Below, piece by piece: positions 1-11,164 of a stretch of 47,619 bases of DNA (its first letter is position 1; the number at the start of each line of letters is the position of its first letter). The notes below the pieces were generated by a model. The model was not told the origin of the DNA and made no database searches. It saw only the letters and a list, made by a program, of their open reading frames with translations. The stretch comes from Symbiodinium natans (Eukaryota > Sar > Dinophyceae > Suessiales > Symbiodiniaceae): NCBI GenBank assembly GCA_905221605.1, contig CAJNDS010000571.1, positions 64,001 to 111,619 of the forward strand, given 5' to 3'. The position numbers and the translations under genes were made by a program.

Positions 1-1330
1 CCGGAGAGGTTACTGACAGCATGCACACGGATAATAAAGGGCTCTTCAAGAGTGGGGACGATTGCAAGCTCAGAGCCAGAATTCCATCCGCAAGCAAGCG
101 TCCTTAACCTCAATGCCCGCTGTCATCTCCCTGAAAGCCTTGGCAGCACCTCGGGCATGAAAGTTGTTGAACCTGAAAACTTGAGGAAGACAGTGTGGGC
201 TTTGGCGTTGCGGAGTCTTGTACAACTCCGGCCGCGAAGACTCCTCAGCCAACTCAGGGGTTTTAACAGGTGCACATGCAGGATCATGCACATGCTGCGC
301 TCAAGCTCCAGGATATTCCACTTTTGCCATCCAAGTGTCTTCTGGACCTAGCGTCGACAGCAATTGTCGGAATGCTTCCTGTGCTCGCAAGACATCGGGT
401 GCTCACTGACAAAGTCGGGCATGCTGGAGCTGCCTCTGCCACAGAATGTGCAGCACCAGGAGATCGACGGATCTGATTGACTTCTGGCCTTTTGCTCAAA
501 AGCCAACAGATCATCCTCGTGGCTTAAACTAAATGCCATGGTCCACCCGTGCTTCGTTGTACAGAATGTGAAAAACATGTACGGGAAGAAACACCCAAGC
601 AGCGCACAGTGCTAGGGAACGGCTAGGTGATGGAACGAACTCGACCTGCATGGACGCACAACAACAAAGCTTTAACTTCGGAGCTCAAACAACCAAATTC
701 AAAACCTGTGATTGTTGCAGTCTCGGCCTCAGAGCTGGAGGCCCTTGGCCTCAGTGCGGGGTTGCCGCTTTTCACATCCAAGTTGCATGCCAACACGGCA
801 ACTTTTGAGCAAAGGAGCGAAGCTTTTAGCGAAGCCTTTACCCGATGGATGATTTTGCGGGAAAAACATGGCACCTCGCTGTCCAAAGTCCGATCCGAGG
901 CCGATAGCAGGGTTATGGACCAAAGCCCACCCCGAACCACCCACGTACTCCCTGGAGAAGATCGACAAACCCGCCATTCAGACAGGTCGGGTTAAAGTTG
1001 CACTCTGCAGAAGCAGTCTGAGCATTGAAGCGATCGTAGCCTGGGATCCCAAGCAGTTCGCGGATCACCTGCAGGTTCACGAAACACAAGCAGAGTGAGT
1101 GCACGGCTTTGACCTCGAGCCCTTGCCTCATCTACAGGATCATCCATGCTGCTCACAGGGACCATACCTAGCAGCTGCCCACAGAGGGGCGGCAGCAAGA
1201 TACATATACAACAACTGGATCATCCGAGACAGCGCACATGGCCGTGGCAAGCTCCTTTCTAGCCTGACCTTAGCAGCTACGACACTAGGAACCACATCCG
1301 AAAGTCCTCCACGCGTCCGGACTCAGTAGG
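1..1330. other. No recognisable gene; possible minus-strand exon fragments
   Basis: No frame longer than about 120 codons is open here and I recognise no family. On the minus strand two short stretches read like exons: about 730-960 and about 1000-1075, the second flanked by AG-type acceptor sequence. They may belong to a multi-exon gene continuing beyond the left edge. No product can be named. Confidence 0.3.
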
Positions 1331-1505
1331 TGGCAGGAACCACAGCATGATCTGGTCGTAATGAGGCTACATGGCATGCCTGGCATAGGACCAGCACTTG
1401 GCTTGATTGCTTGGGAGTCCAGGCATGATAGACATTACATGGTAAACGGCACGCACATGGGGGCATAATTATGTACTTGTGTATGTGTACATATACATGT
1501 AGATC

Positions 1506-1520
1506 TATGTGTATATATAT

Positions 1521-1566
<46 letters not shown>

Positions 1567-1585
1567 GCATATGCATGTGCATGTG

Positions 1586-1667
<82 letters not shown>

Positions 1668-1668
1668 A

Positions 1669-1699
<31 letters not shown>

Positions 1700-1712
1700 T
1701 ACACATATGTAT
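1506..1712. repeat. Hexanucleotide microsatellite (ACATAT)n
   Basis: About 200 bp of near-perfect ACATAT repeats, briefly interrupted around 1566-1590 by ATGCATGTGC variants. All the long open frames here on both strands (runs of Ile-Cys, Met-Tyr, His-Ile) are translations of the repeat and not genes. It lies directly downstream of the last recognised PTPS exon, whose frame stays open across it. Confidence 0.97.
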
Positions 1713-1744
1713 GTACGTGTGTACATATATACACACATATAGTG

Positions 1745-2913
1745 CTATGCATGTGCGAAGCAATAGGTTCCGCTTCTTGGCGTCGGGCTCCCTGACCAGG
1801 ACGTTCAGAGACCTGAACCTGACGCGACAAGTTTGGGTGTGTTTGGGGAGCCGCATATCCTGTAGACAGCCCAATCAATGGCCTCCAGCCATTCACACTG
1901 GCGCTTCTGCAAGAATCTACCAATCCTGGAGATGACCTGGAACGTTGCCCACTGCACATCTTTGTGGACCGTCGCGCATCCTTGATTTGTGACAGGCAAC
2001 CTCTGTGGCAATGTATTCCGCGAGCTCCTGCATGCTCAAAACTGCGCATGCATCTTCACTCATCACGATTACGGGCTTCGTTTTGCATTCCTCAATTCTG
2101 TGATGGCCCCGTTATCAAGTCCTCTGCAGTGGTGTGCACCACAGGGAGCAGGACACAGTCCTCCATGAAGTGTTCTCCAAAACAATACTCTGTATGCACT
2201 TCAATGACTTACTTGACGAAGATACATGAAGCTACTCCAAAACGATGTCAGAAGCTGCAGTTATCTACAGCTCGCCAATGGCAGCCAACACAACTCCTGC
2301 CGAGGAAGCACAAGCCGGACACCACCCTGACACTGTATCTCCAGCTTGTCTGGCTGAGACTCGTCCTTGGGCGTAGGGATTCGGATTCACGACAATCCCA
2401 TGGACTCGGACCTTGCCTGCTGGAAGGAAAGAACGTCGCTCTTCGCAGGAAGAAGCGTCCGCTGGTCTAACTCCTTGCAGATGCCTCGAATGACCTGCCA
2501 AACTGACTCTACATGCAAAACTATGCCGGCTGTCACGTCTGCACCCTCAAACCAACACACTACTCTTGCCTTTTTCAAGTCGCCAAAATCGACTACGTAG
2601 CCATCTCCCTGAAGCAGTCAAGCAGCGGTCCAAAGCGGAGGACAAGTGTGTCTCAAACTGTCTCAAAAATTGTCTCAAACCTTTGAAGCCAGAGGGGATG
2701 CCTGAAGCAGCTTGGAGCCAAGTCGTGCACCCACTGTGTAGTTGTGGCCTGACATGTGAAGCCTAGACAGCTAACTTTCATCACAAGCCCACTTTAGCAT
2801 TGCGTCATGGAGGGTCTGCACCTGGGGCCGGTGCCATGCAAAGGTTCTCGAAATCCCTCAAAGGCGACAAAATGCGCGGCAGAGAACTTCATGTCTTGCA
2901 GAGCCACAGCTAC
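1745..2913 (-). CDS. 6-pyruvoyl-tetrahydropterin synthase (PTPS, probably PTPS-III type), multi-exon
   Basis: Seven short minus-strand exons together read as a PTPS/QueD-family enzyme, which acts on dihydroneopterin triphosphate in pterin or folate synthesis. Inferred exons in order: 2835-2913 (FSAAHF, then FREPLHG), 2702-2748 (completes LHGHNY), 2570-2608 (DGYVVDFGDLKK), 2417-2494 (CKELDQ, LLPAKSDVL), about 2115-2205 (EDCVLLPVVHTTAEDL-like block), 1883-1936, and about 1745-1818 (VSERPGQ). Several junctions fit GC-AG introns and reading phase is kept where I could check it. The zinc-binding His residues of AHF and HGHNY are visible. The usual catalytic Cys is absent; Glu precedes LHGHNY, as in the PTPS-III enzymes known from Plasmodium, which can act in folate synthesis. 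The first exon with the start codon and the true 3' end are not resolved. The family call is secure; exon edges marked 'about' are not. Confidence 0.85.
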
Positions 2914-3890
2914 CTGCCAGTTCCCTTTGATGCAAACCGGATTCCATGCCCCCATGACTCATGACCCTGTCAGAGTCTCGACATATACTAAACAGCTCCA
3001 AGGTGTCCAAATCCCTTGTAAAGACTGCTTTAGGGTCTACGACAACGCCTGCCAGGCCGTACTGTGCAGTGGCCTGCGTGAGCAGAAGGAGCTGCGAGGC
3101 AAGCCGAACAAGCTGCATGCAACTGTTGAAAGCTGCAACACGGCCTGGTCATGTCATGGCCATCCATGGCAACAGAATACCCAGAGCCTCAAAGGATCGC
3201 AGAGCACGTGGCATTGAGTGAAGTCCGTGAAGCTAGGTACCACACTCAGGCCAAGGGAAAAGGCAAAACTGCCATGTACAAGGTCTTGATCCCAACGCTG
3301 AGGACCCAAAATGTTCTGAAAAAACTGCAAAGCAAGCAGTTGAAGGGGACGCTTCAACAGGTCGCACTCTCTTTCGCTGGCAACGACGATCTCCACACAG
3401 CTTATGCGGAAATCGTCCGAACAGCCATAACTAGGGTCTCAGTCCATCTTCTGCTGCCTGAAGGGATCACGGCGTGTCTGACACAGCGCGGATGATCATT
3501 ATGTGTTGCAAAGCTAGCCATGATGTACAAGCAAAGATGCAGAATGATTGACTGCCAAAACGCCGCAACCTGCAAGGGTCAAAGCTAACCTGGACCGGCC
3601 TGGTATCTGCACATGAAAGTCCGATGAAGTGGCCTAATGTGACCTATGAACTGAGATCGAACGACCCTTTTTCGGTGGACCGTGCGGTCAACGAGATTCC
3701 ACCGACATCACGTTCAGAGCAACACCATCGGGTTGCACACCTTGAGCTGCTTCAGCACTTCGCCCTCCGCCTTCTCGGCTCAGAGATGTCGTCGGCGGCA
3801 TGTTGCAGACATTTGCAGAACAAGAGCACGGCCTTCTTGGTTGATCCTGCTGTGCCATGGTGTGCCAAGCTGCCCTTCTACCGGTTCTCG
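2914..3890. other. Intergenic or 5' region of PTPS; no gene recognised
   Basis: Should hold the missing first exon(s) of PTPS and the 3' flank of the next gene. The open frames here (up to ~136 codons) show no recognisable motif and most overlap each other on both strands. I see nothing I can name. Confidence 0.4.
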
Positions 3891-5975
3891 TCAAGGTATG
3901 AGGCACTTCCGCCTTGCACCACCGTCGCGAGCTCTGTCTGGCACTTCTCTCAAGCTTTCATACCAGTGGCCACTCCAGAACACTGGGTGAGACCAACGTG
4001 GCTCCAAGCAGCAGCAAGCCTTCGCAGCGTAGTCTTGGATCGACATCCGCAGCTCGCGCTCTTGCTGAACACCCGCGCGACAGATGGGCATCATGAATTC
4101 CGAATCCTTCGCCGGACACTCTAAATCTTCGACACCGTTTTGGCATAGCTCCATTAGGCGAAGGAGGAGGTCGGCAGGATCAAAGTTCTTCGTATTATGG
4201 ATCGAGAGGAAAAGGACTGGCATACCATCTGGGTACCATTTTGGATCAAAATACATTCTTTTGTCCAGGCTCCGTCTGAGAAGAAAAAGGTTTGGTTCCA
4301 AGTCAAACTTGCACCAGGAATTGTTGACCTTGTGTCGCCATAGATTCACATTCATCATGTCTTCGTCCTCCCACATAGCGTTTGACATCTCAACATGCCT
4401 CTTGACTTTCGCTTTGTCACCCTTTCTGACAAGAGCTACAACACTGATGCCAGTCTCTCGAACCTGCTCTAAGTCAAAGACCAATGTGGATGTTTTTCTG
4501 CCTGTGGCAGCTAGCATTCTTTCATGCAAGAGATCTCCGAACCAAGGTAGCGCAAAATGAGTCCAAGTTGGATGCGCGTGGCACCAGCGCATGCTCTGAG
4601 GACCATCCCAGCCTTTGAAAGCATAGTGCGCATAAGGGTTTCCGGGCGTGTCATCTCTGGACATCCAGTGAACGGGGAGGATTGGCCAAGGATAGAACTC
4701 ACCAACCTCTCGGCGTGTCCCCTCAAAGACCTGATCCATGCCTTTGAATATCAGCTGATCCGTGTCCAGCTGAATCCCTACCATGACTCGAGATGCAAGG
4801 ATTGATCGAACTTTGTTGAAGTTGAAAGAAACTCCCCGTGAGATGGGTCTCATCCGGTATGCTATAACATTTCGCATAGACTGCCAGGATAAAGGAGGGA
4901 CAAACTGATCCCCGAAGATGACAATGACCAAAGGACGGCTTGAGAATAAGTCAATTGATCGAATCAGGTTCGTGGCTTGCCACTCATAATTGCTGTCTTT
5001 GGGTCCCCCAACATATGTAACGTAAGCTTCCTCTATCCAAGGAGATGCAGCGGTTGTCCAGCGAAGCCACTGCGACACGAAGTCGCACTCCAGCCAAACC
5101 TCCACCTCCGGGACTAGCTGCGGATCCTCGCAGATTCTTGCCATGCCACGCTCCAAGAGATCTTCGGCATCATTGTGCGAATGACCCTTTCGAGGTTTCA
5201 ACGACTTCTTGGAATCACAGGCCCACAGCAACTCGTTTGGCTCAGACTTGGAGCAGAGCTTTGCGCGCTGGGGGGTGACAGAACTCATTGTTTTGGGCAT
5301 CCTGGACAGGCATCCAGCCCGGCAAGCCTTCTTGCTATCTGGACAATTTTCAGCCCGAAAAGGCTGTCCGTTGGGGCACTTAGGGGTTGGTGCCCTGCAC
5401 TGGCAGTACTTCAGTTTACCAGGAGAGAAATCCTGCTCCGGTTTCAATCCGTACTGGCTGTGATGGCACAGAATGGGTGACTTGAAGTCTTTCTTCTCAA
5501 CCCACTGGTCGAGCTCAAAGTCACCATACCGGGTCTGGCCTTCACAATGGCATATCTCTCCCTCTTGAACGCAAAACATCCAGCCGTCTGGCCGAAGCTT
5601 TTGCACCTGACGCGTGATGGTTAAGGCATCTCGGCCCAGTGACAACGTCGAGCGCAACAATTTCAAAGCATCCAACTCCTGATGCGTTGCAATGCCAGTG
5701 ATCCATGCCACGAGATCTTGCCTCTCCGCCACTAGTCGTGGCTGAACGAAGTCGTCTCCACCCTGCTCACCCTGCTCACCCTTCAATGATACGGGTTCGC
5801 TCCGCTTGTGATCGACGGTGGAGCTCAAAGAAATTTCCACGGGCACAGATGTGCTGACTCTTGGAACCTCCTGTTCCACGGGAGATGGATTGAGGTGCTG
5901 CACTGTGAACAGAATCACAACCACGATCGCCACTCCTTGCAGGTAAGTGAACCAGCTGAACTTCTTCGCGCGCAT
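3891..5975 (-). CDS. Type II membrane glycosyltransferase-like protein, 694 aa
   Basis: A single open frame starting at the ATG complementary to 5973-5975. Residues 1-10 are basic and residues 11-27 (GVAIVVVILFTV) form a signal anchor, as in Golgi glycosyltransferases. Residues about 130-220 are Cys-rich, with two CxC-type clusters (GEICHCEGQTRYG and YCQCRAPTPKC), a likely disulfide-bonded module. Residues about 315-600 look like a GT-A catalytic domain: YVTYVGGPKDSNY opens it, and QLDTDQLIF at 402-410 contains a DxD-type DTD motif that would bind metal and nucleotide sugar. The last ~35 residues are basic and could be intron read-through. Donor and acceptor sugars cannot be told. Lumenal Golgi location is inferred from topology. 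Confidence 0.6.
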   Translation of the reverse strand: MRAKKFSWFTYLQGVAIVVVILFTVQHLNPSPVEQEVPRVSTSVPVEISLSSTVDHKRSEPVSLKGEQGEQGGDDFVQPRLVAERQDLVAWITGIATHQELDALKLLRSTLSLGRDALTITRQVQKLRPDGWMFCVQEGEICHCEGQTRYGDFELDQWVEKKDFKSPILCHHSQYGLKPEQDFSPGKLKYCQCRAPTPKCPNGQPFRAENCPDSKKACRAGCLSRMPKTMSSVTPQRAKLCSKSEPNELLWACDSKKSLKPRKGHSHNDAEDLLERGMARICEDPQLVPEVEVWLECDFVSQWLRWTTAASPWIEEAYVTYVGGPKDSNYEWQATNLIRSIDLFSSRPLVIVIFGDQFVPPLSWQSMRNVIAYRMRPISRGVSFNFNKVRSILASRVMVGIQLDTDQLIFKGMDQVFEGTRREVGEFYPWPILPVHWMSRDDTPGNPYAHYAFKGWDGPQSMRWCHAHPTWTHFALPWFGDLLHERMLAATGRKTSTLVFDLEQVRETGISVVALVRKGDKAKVKRHVEMSNAMWEDEDMMNVNLWRHKVNNSWCKFDLEPNLFLLRRSLDKRMYFDPKWYPDGMPVLFLSIHNTKNFDPADLLLRLMELCQNGVEDLECPAKDSEFMMPICRAGVQQERELRMSIQDYAAKACCCLEPRWSHPVFWSGHWYESLREVPDRARDGGARRKCLIP

Positions 5976-6486
5976 CCTGTTGCCAGTTTAGGTGCCCAAC
6001 GACCACCACACATCCTTCCATGTGTTCATGTTCATGCTCGGGGCAACTCATGATCCTTCTACCTAAGAGCCAGGAAAATGGCATTTCAGCATCAAGATCC
6101 CAAAAGCTACCACAGCAAGTGCCAAGAAATCTGAACTGCCATGCCAAGTGAAGCACAGGAGGCCTTCGAGCGCTTTTCGCAGCGACTCCAGGAGCCTTTC
6201 ACAGAACAGCACGCAACAGCACGCTGCTTGTGGAATGCTTTGAACCACTCAAGTCCATCGCCGACAGCAAGCCGCAACTGGCATCACGCATCGTTTTCAT
6301 CTCCACCGTGCCACAGGCAAAATCATCCCTAGCTCCACTGTCGCTATATGATCTGGTAGAATATGCCTAAACTAAGGATGGACGGAGCAATATAAGACGA
6401 TATGCAAGACAGCGAGGAAATTCGTAGAAGTGTATATGTCTACCTTGAGCTTTTCGCAGCATAGGTACCTGCTTTCATGATGGCAC
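5976..6486. other. Intergenic region between GT-like gene and RPL10
   Basis: Contains the 5' flank of the glycosyltransferase-like gene and the 3' flank of the first RPL10 copy, both on the minus strand. No conserved frame, repeat or RNA gene seen. Confidence 0.4.
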
Positions 6487-7219
6487 TCAGGCGTTATCAC
6501 GGCCGATCAGTCGCCACAGGGGTCCACGGCTCGACAGCCAGCGCACATTGGTACCATCCGGGATGAGACGCCCCTGAGCCTTCCAGTTGTGGTACTCCTT
6601 CTTCGTAAAGCGAGTGAAGCCAAACTTGTTGGAGATGTGCACTTTCTGGCGACCAGCAAACTTGAACTTGGCACGGCGCAACGCTTCGACAGCGATATTG
6701 ATCTTCTCTTCCTTGGTGCGCACAGAGATCAGAACCTGGCCGATGTCCACTCGGGCCGCCGTTCCGTAGGGCTTCCCGAAGGCCCCTCGCATTCCGCTTG
6801 ACAAACGATCCGCACCGGCGCAGGACAAGGTCTTGTTGATACGCAGCACGTTGAAAGGATGAGGTCGCATGCGGATGTGGAAGAAGTCTCTTCCGGCATT
6901 GGTGATCATGTACTTGTTGACGGCAATGCGTGCAGCCTCCAAGGCCTCACTGGTCAGCTGCTGGTCCTCGTCGCAAACCAAGTGGGCCGTTGAGGGGTAC
7001 TCATCGCACGGCATCTTCTTCTTTCCGACATCAAAGATTCGGATCTTCGGGTCAGGCACGCCACGGCAGTAGCGGGTCTTCGGGTAGGGCTTGTTCTTGT
7101 TGTATCGGTAGCACTTCGCCGGACCTCGGATACTTGACGGAGTATGCAGAAAAGAACAAACGATGCAGTGCAACTCATGAATAGGAGAAGTTCTTACTGA
7201 GACAGCGACGCCGACCCAT
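6487..7219 (-). CDS. RPL10: 60S ribosomal protein L10 (uL16), copy 1, two exons
   Basis: Large-subunit ribosomal protein at the tRNA-contacting core of the ribosome. Exon 1 is ten bases (7210-7219, ATGGGTCGGC), the intron is 7125-7209 (GT donor, AG acceptor, 85 bp), and exon 2 is 6487-7124. Spliced, it begins MGRRPAKCYRY and continues through [21 protein letters not shown]-type sequence, [17 protein letters not shown]-like and [16 protein letters not shown]-like blocks to a TGA stop. Length is about 216 residues, as expected for eukaryotic L10. The start was chosen because it restores the conserved N-terminus; reading through the intron would give an unrelated leader. A second copy with an identical exon 2 lies 912 bp to the right. 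Confidence 0.95.
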
Positions 7220-7398
7220 GGCAAAAACTCTGCACTTCTACAACCAGTGGAGCTTGAGAAGTACGGCTTTCGGCAACATGATGCAAAGCACAAACAGCCG
7301 CAGTGCATCAACTTGCTGCTGATACTGAACTATGCAACATATGGACAAGCCGGACAAAACATTTTCCATGACCTGCAGACACGATCAACATCCAGGAC

Positions 7399-8036
7399 TC
7401 AGGCGTTATCACGGCCGATCAGTCGCCACAGGGGTCCACGGCTCGACAGCCAGCGCACATTGGTACCATCCGGGATGAGACGCCCCTGAGCCTTCCAGTT
7501 GTGGTACTCCTTCTTCGTAAAGCGAGTGAAGCCAAACTTGTTGGAGATGTGCACTTTCTGGCGACCAGCAAACTTGAACTTGGCACGGCGCAACGCTTCG
7601 ACAGCGATATTGATCTTCTCTTCCTTGGTGCGCACAGAGATCAGAACCTGGCCGATGTCCACTCGGGCCGCCGTTCCGTAGGGCTTCCCGAAGGCCCCTC
7701 GCATTCCGCTTGACAAACGATCCGCACCGGCGCAGGACAAGGTCTTGTTGATACGCAGCACGTTGAAAGGATGAGGTCGCATGCGGATGTGGAAGAAGTC
7801 TCTTCCGGCATTGGTGATCATGTACTTGTTGACGGCAATGCGTGCAGCCTCCAAGGCCTCACTGGTCAGCTGCTGGTCCTCGTCGCAAACCAAGTGGGCC
7901 GTTGAGGGGTACTCATCGCACGGCATCTTCTTCTTTCCGACATCAAAGATTCGGATCTTCGGGTCAGGCACGCCACGGCAGTAGCGGGTCTTCGGGTAGG
8001 GCTTGTTCTTGTTGTATCGGTAGCACTTCGCTGGGC
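7399..8036 (-). CDS. RPL10: 60S ribosomal protein L10 (uL16), copy 2, exon 2
   Basis: Exon 2 of a second RPL10 gene, in the same orientation. From the GCG-AAG codons onward I find no base difference from copy 1 over about 630 bp. Only the first codons differ (GC-CCA here, GT-CCG in copy 1), and both fit an exon 1 ending in C. The bases before it read TAAG, a good acceptor. Exon 1 is not adjacent. A candidate ATGGGACGCC followed by a GC donor is at 9216-9225, implying a ~1.2 kb intron, but that is speculative. Intron and 3' flank share nothing obvious with copy 1. Confidence 0.9.
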
Positions 8037-8239
8037 CTTATCATTCAGCAGAGTCTCCGCTTAGACACCAATGCTAAATACAGTCAACAGCCACCCCTCC
8101 CCGTGTGTTTTTTCATTCCTGTATGGTCTGAATTGAAATCATTCACCCTTCCGCGGAACCCTGTCTGCAGTCCTTCTGCAAGTACATTTTTCCATCTTCC
8201 GGGGGGGGTGCTTCTACAGACACTTCCGCGAGCTCATTT

Positions 8240-9600
8240 CGTGAGGCGAGTAGGTTGTAAAGCATGAACCAGAACTTGCGTCTGCAGTCAAAAGCGGGCT
8301 CGACGAAACATTGTCGTGGGCTCGACGTGGTTGAGAGGTCTGAGAGTTGGTGGCTTCAAGCGGTGCACATGAAAGAACTTGGCCGAGTTCAAAGCCTCTT
8401 GCGCGATACAGCGGGGTAGTTGCCACGTTGCCGCACCCGTTCTGCGATGGATCTCTTGTGGCATGCTAGAACTTACACATGCGTCTTGCAGGAGCACAAA
8501 CTCAAAAGGAAAAGGCCCGACTTCTGCGGAGCTTCCTCGTGGAACTTCCGCGCGGAGCTTCCTCGCGCAGCTTCCGCCGAGTTTGCGGCAGACGTCCCTA
8601 AACTCTTGATGGGGCTTTGGGAAGCCTGTCGGAGGCACAAGCTCATGTGGGTGGATTCGTAATCTTGGCGTCGGCCCAAGATCGCCCAAGCACAGAGTCT
8701 CGTCTTTTTAGAACTACACACATTACCGTAACAGACCGAGGTCTCACAGCATAGAAGTAACTTCCGACCGCTAGGCGTCCAGAACGAGCAGACTGGGATC
8801 TGGTCGCTTTCCCTCCTTTCCAACCACTCCGCTGACACCCCTCCTAGCACCCTTTGTCCTAGCACCCCTCCTCACACCCCCTTCAACCCCTTGAAGCCCT
8901 CCTACGTCCTGAGCTCACGACGTGCATGGTGCTACTCCAAGTGACATATGACTGGGCTTTCCTTCGTCTGCGATGCGCACGCTACACCCCGCATTGGGCC
9001 GGCCCACTGCCGGGCGGCGCGCAAGCGCTTACAATGAATGATCAGCAATATTTAGGCACACTGTCCATACAAAAAGCATCGCTTCCACGGAGATATGCTT
9101 CTGCAAACCCTTCTGCTTCCACGGGTCGCAGTCCGGTATGTTTCGGTTCCCGGAATTATGTCCACACGTAACTGACCGCTCATCTGCCTAATGGCAGGTC
9201 AACTGAGCACCCAGCGGCGTCCCATGGTGAATCTGGGGGGGGGCCGTATCCGAAACCTACTTACTGGACTGCAGGACAATCCTGTTTGTAGCCGAAACAT
9301 CGGGACAGGATCAGCTGCACGACTGCAAGACCACCTGACGTGCCATGCTACAGCACAAAAATGTTCGAAAGTTAATCAGCTCATCATAATGGTAACTACA
9401 TATCCAGTGGGTATGGCAGCATATGCGCTACTTGCCGCTGCTGTAGAAATCATTTCCAGTACTGCATACTGTACTTGCGTTCGACAGAACTGCCAGGAGT
9501 CAAGGGGCACTTCAGGTCAGTACAGACATAGGAAGTAACATCCAGAATCCATCCATGTAAATAAAGCTGGCACCCAGCCTCAGAGAATTTGTTCCTTTCT
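8240..9600. other. No gene recognised
   Basis: Mixed sequence with short internal repetition: GGAGCTTCCTCG variants at 8525-8575 and TAGCACCCCTCC variants at 8830-8885. It may include a long first intron of RPL10 copy 2. No coding motif is recognised on either strand. Confidence 0.35.
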
Positions 9601-9639
9601 TTCAGCCTCAGCCTTCGCAAAGTCCTCCGGATGCATGCG

Positions 9640-10262
9640 CAGATGGCCCTGCGGCATCGATCCAGCCCTGTTACCGCGCAAGAAGCAACTGATTTCAGAT
9701 TGGCTTGCCGATCCCCAGGCAGTCCTCCATCAACTTGTCATAGGCACGCAGCGGATCGCATCCAAAGCCAAAACCTTGCAGGGATCAAGTCTGAAGCCTT
9801 CCATGACAACTTCCGCTTCCACTTCCCCGACAGCATGTCGAGATGCTCGCGAATCTCGTCTCTGGTCTTGCAGGATACCATTTTTGCTGTTGACTGGCCC
9901 ACCGAAACGGCTGCATCTTTGGCAGCTCATTTGCCGTGATCCATTCGACCCTCCCGGGAATTATGGTGGGCCGGTGGGCCCATCATGGATCACACTGACA
10001 GCAGCTCTGCACGAAGCTTGATGGTGGAAACAAGTCAAGCCAACTCTTCGTTGGGAATGCTGATCTGGAAGGTCGCCTCACTTGCTAGATTTGGCAGATG
10101 CACCCCACAATCCCTGCCAAATTGATCCAACTGGCGGCAACGGGACGGTGATCACTTGTCCTCGCAATCGAAGAGCTTTGCAGCAAGGGAACCGCAGTCA
10201 ATTTCAAAGCATCGCTTCATAACATTGAACCCTGCTAGCAACATGGCGACTGCTCCTTCTGA
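9640..10262 (-). other. Possible exons of an unidentified minus-strand gene
   Basis: On the minus strand about 10155-10262 reads EISEGAVAMLLAGFNV followed by FEIDCGSLAAKLFD-like sequence. About 10030-10140 reads LPNLASEATFQISIP-like sequence, and about 9760-9880 contains DEIREHLDMLSGKW. Composition is protein-like and AG acceptors are nearby, but I do not recognise a family and cannot join the pieces with confidence. Confidence 0.25.
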
Positions 10263-10599
10263 GATCTCCGTAGGAGTCATACTCCAGTACTTCCACCTTA
10301 AGACACATTGATTGCCAAGAACACAGAGGACAAGAATGTTCTCAAAAATGTCAGTGGGACCTCAGGCTGCACGATGCTCGGGTTGAGGACTCTCTTTGCA
10401 ACATCAGCCGCCTGCACAACGGGTGTCAAGGACAGCTGAAGACATGTCGCCTACCGACCCGTTTTGGGCAACTGCCGAAGGGAGGTTTGCAAGCTGGGGC
10501 CCAGATTCTGGTTCGCTAGGGCTGCTAGGGCCGCTAGGGTTTAGGAATGTTGAGGAACACGATGAAGCATCTGAATCCGAGAGATCCAAGTAGCAGAGG

Positions 10600-11164
10600 G
10601 CTGGAAACGGTAGATCACGCGATCACACCACGCTGGTGTGCGAGAAGGGCTTAGGCCATCACCACCAACAACATACCTCGTGAAATCTTGCTTCTAGGGA
10701 ACGACCAATGCAGCACCAGCCCTGACAAGAATCCTTTTCCTGCTGCCAAACGGCTTGTACGTTGGCGGAAACGTCACCTCTGCCTGTCACCATTCTGCTG
10801 CTCAGATTATCGTTCCCAATCGTACGGAACAGGAGGACAAACAAAGTGCTTCATTGGCCATAGAATCATGCAGTCATGCAGTCATGCAGTCAAATCGTCC
10901 TCGCCTCGCGAAATCCCAATGACCCTGCAAGCATACAAGCGATGAGACACTCGCGCAAAGTGCAACACACAAAGCGATACTGCAAACAAAGTGGCGGGTA
11001 CATCGTATTCTGCCGGTCAGCAGCTCATCGAAAAGCCTCAGCTGCTCGTAATATCAAGCATATCAAGTAATGATGCTTTCGCATTTCGTGCTCTTCTGAC
11101 TTCAACGAAGCCACAGCCATGCCTCTGGCGGTCCTGAGGCAAGAATCAAAGCATCCTCTGATCT
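10600..11164. other. Intergenic, with a short 8-bp tandem repeat at 10866-10891
   Basis: No gene recognised. TCATGCAG is repeated three times plus a partial copy at 10866-10891. Otherwise unremarkable; downstream flank of the 5-phosphatase gene. Confidence 0.4.

Noticed and set aside
1471-1795. Several long frames on both strands (Tyr-Thr, Ile-Tyr, Met-Tyr, His-Ile repeats)
   Set aside because: They are translations of the ACATAT microsatellite, open only because the repeat lacks stops.
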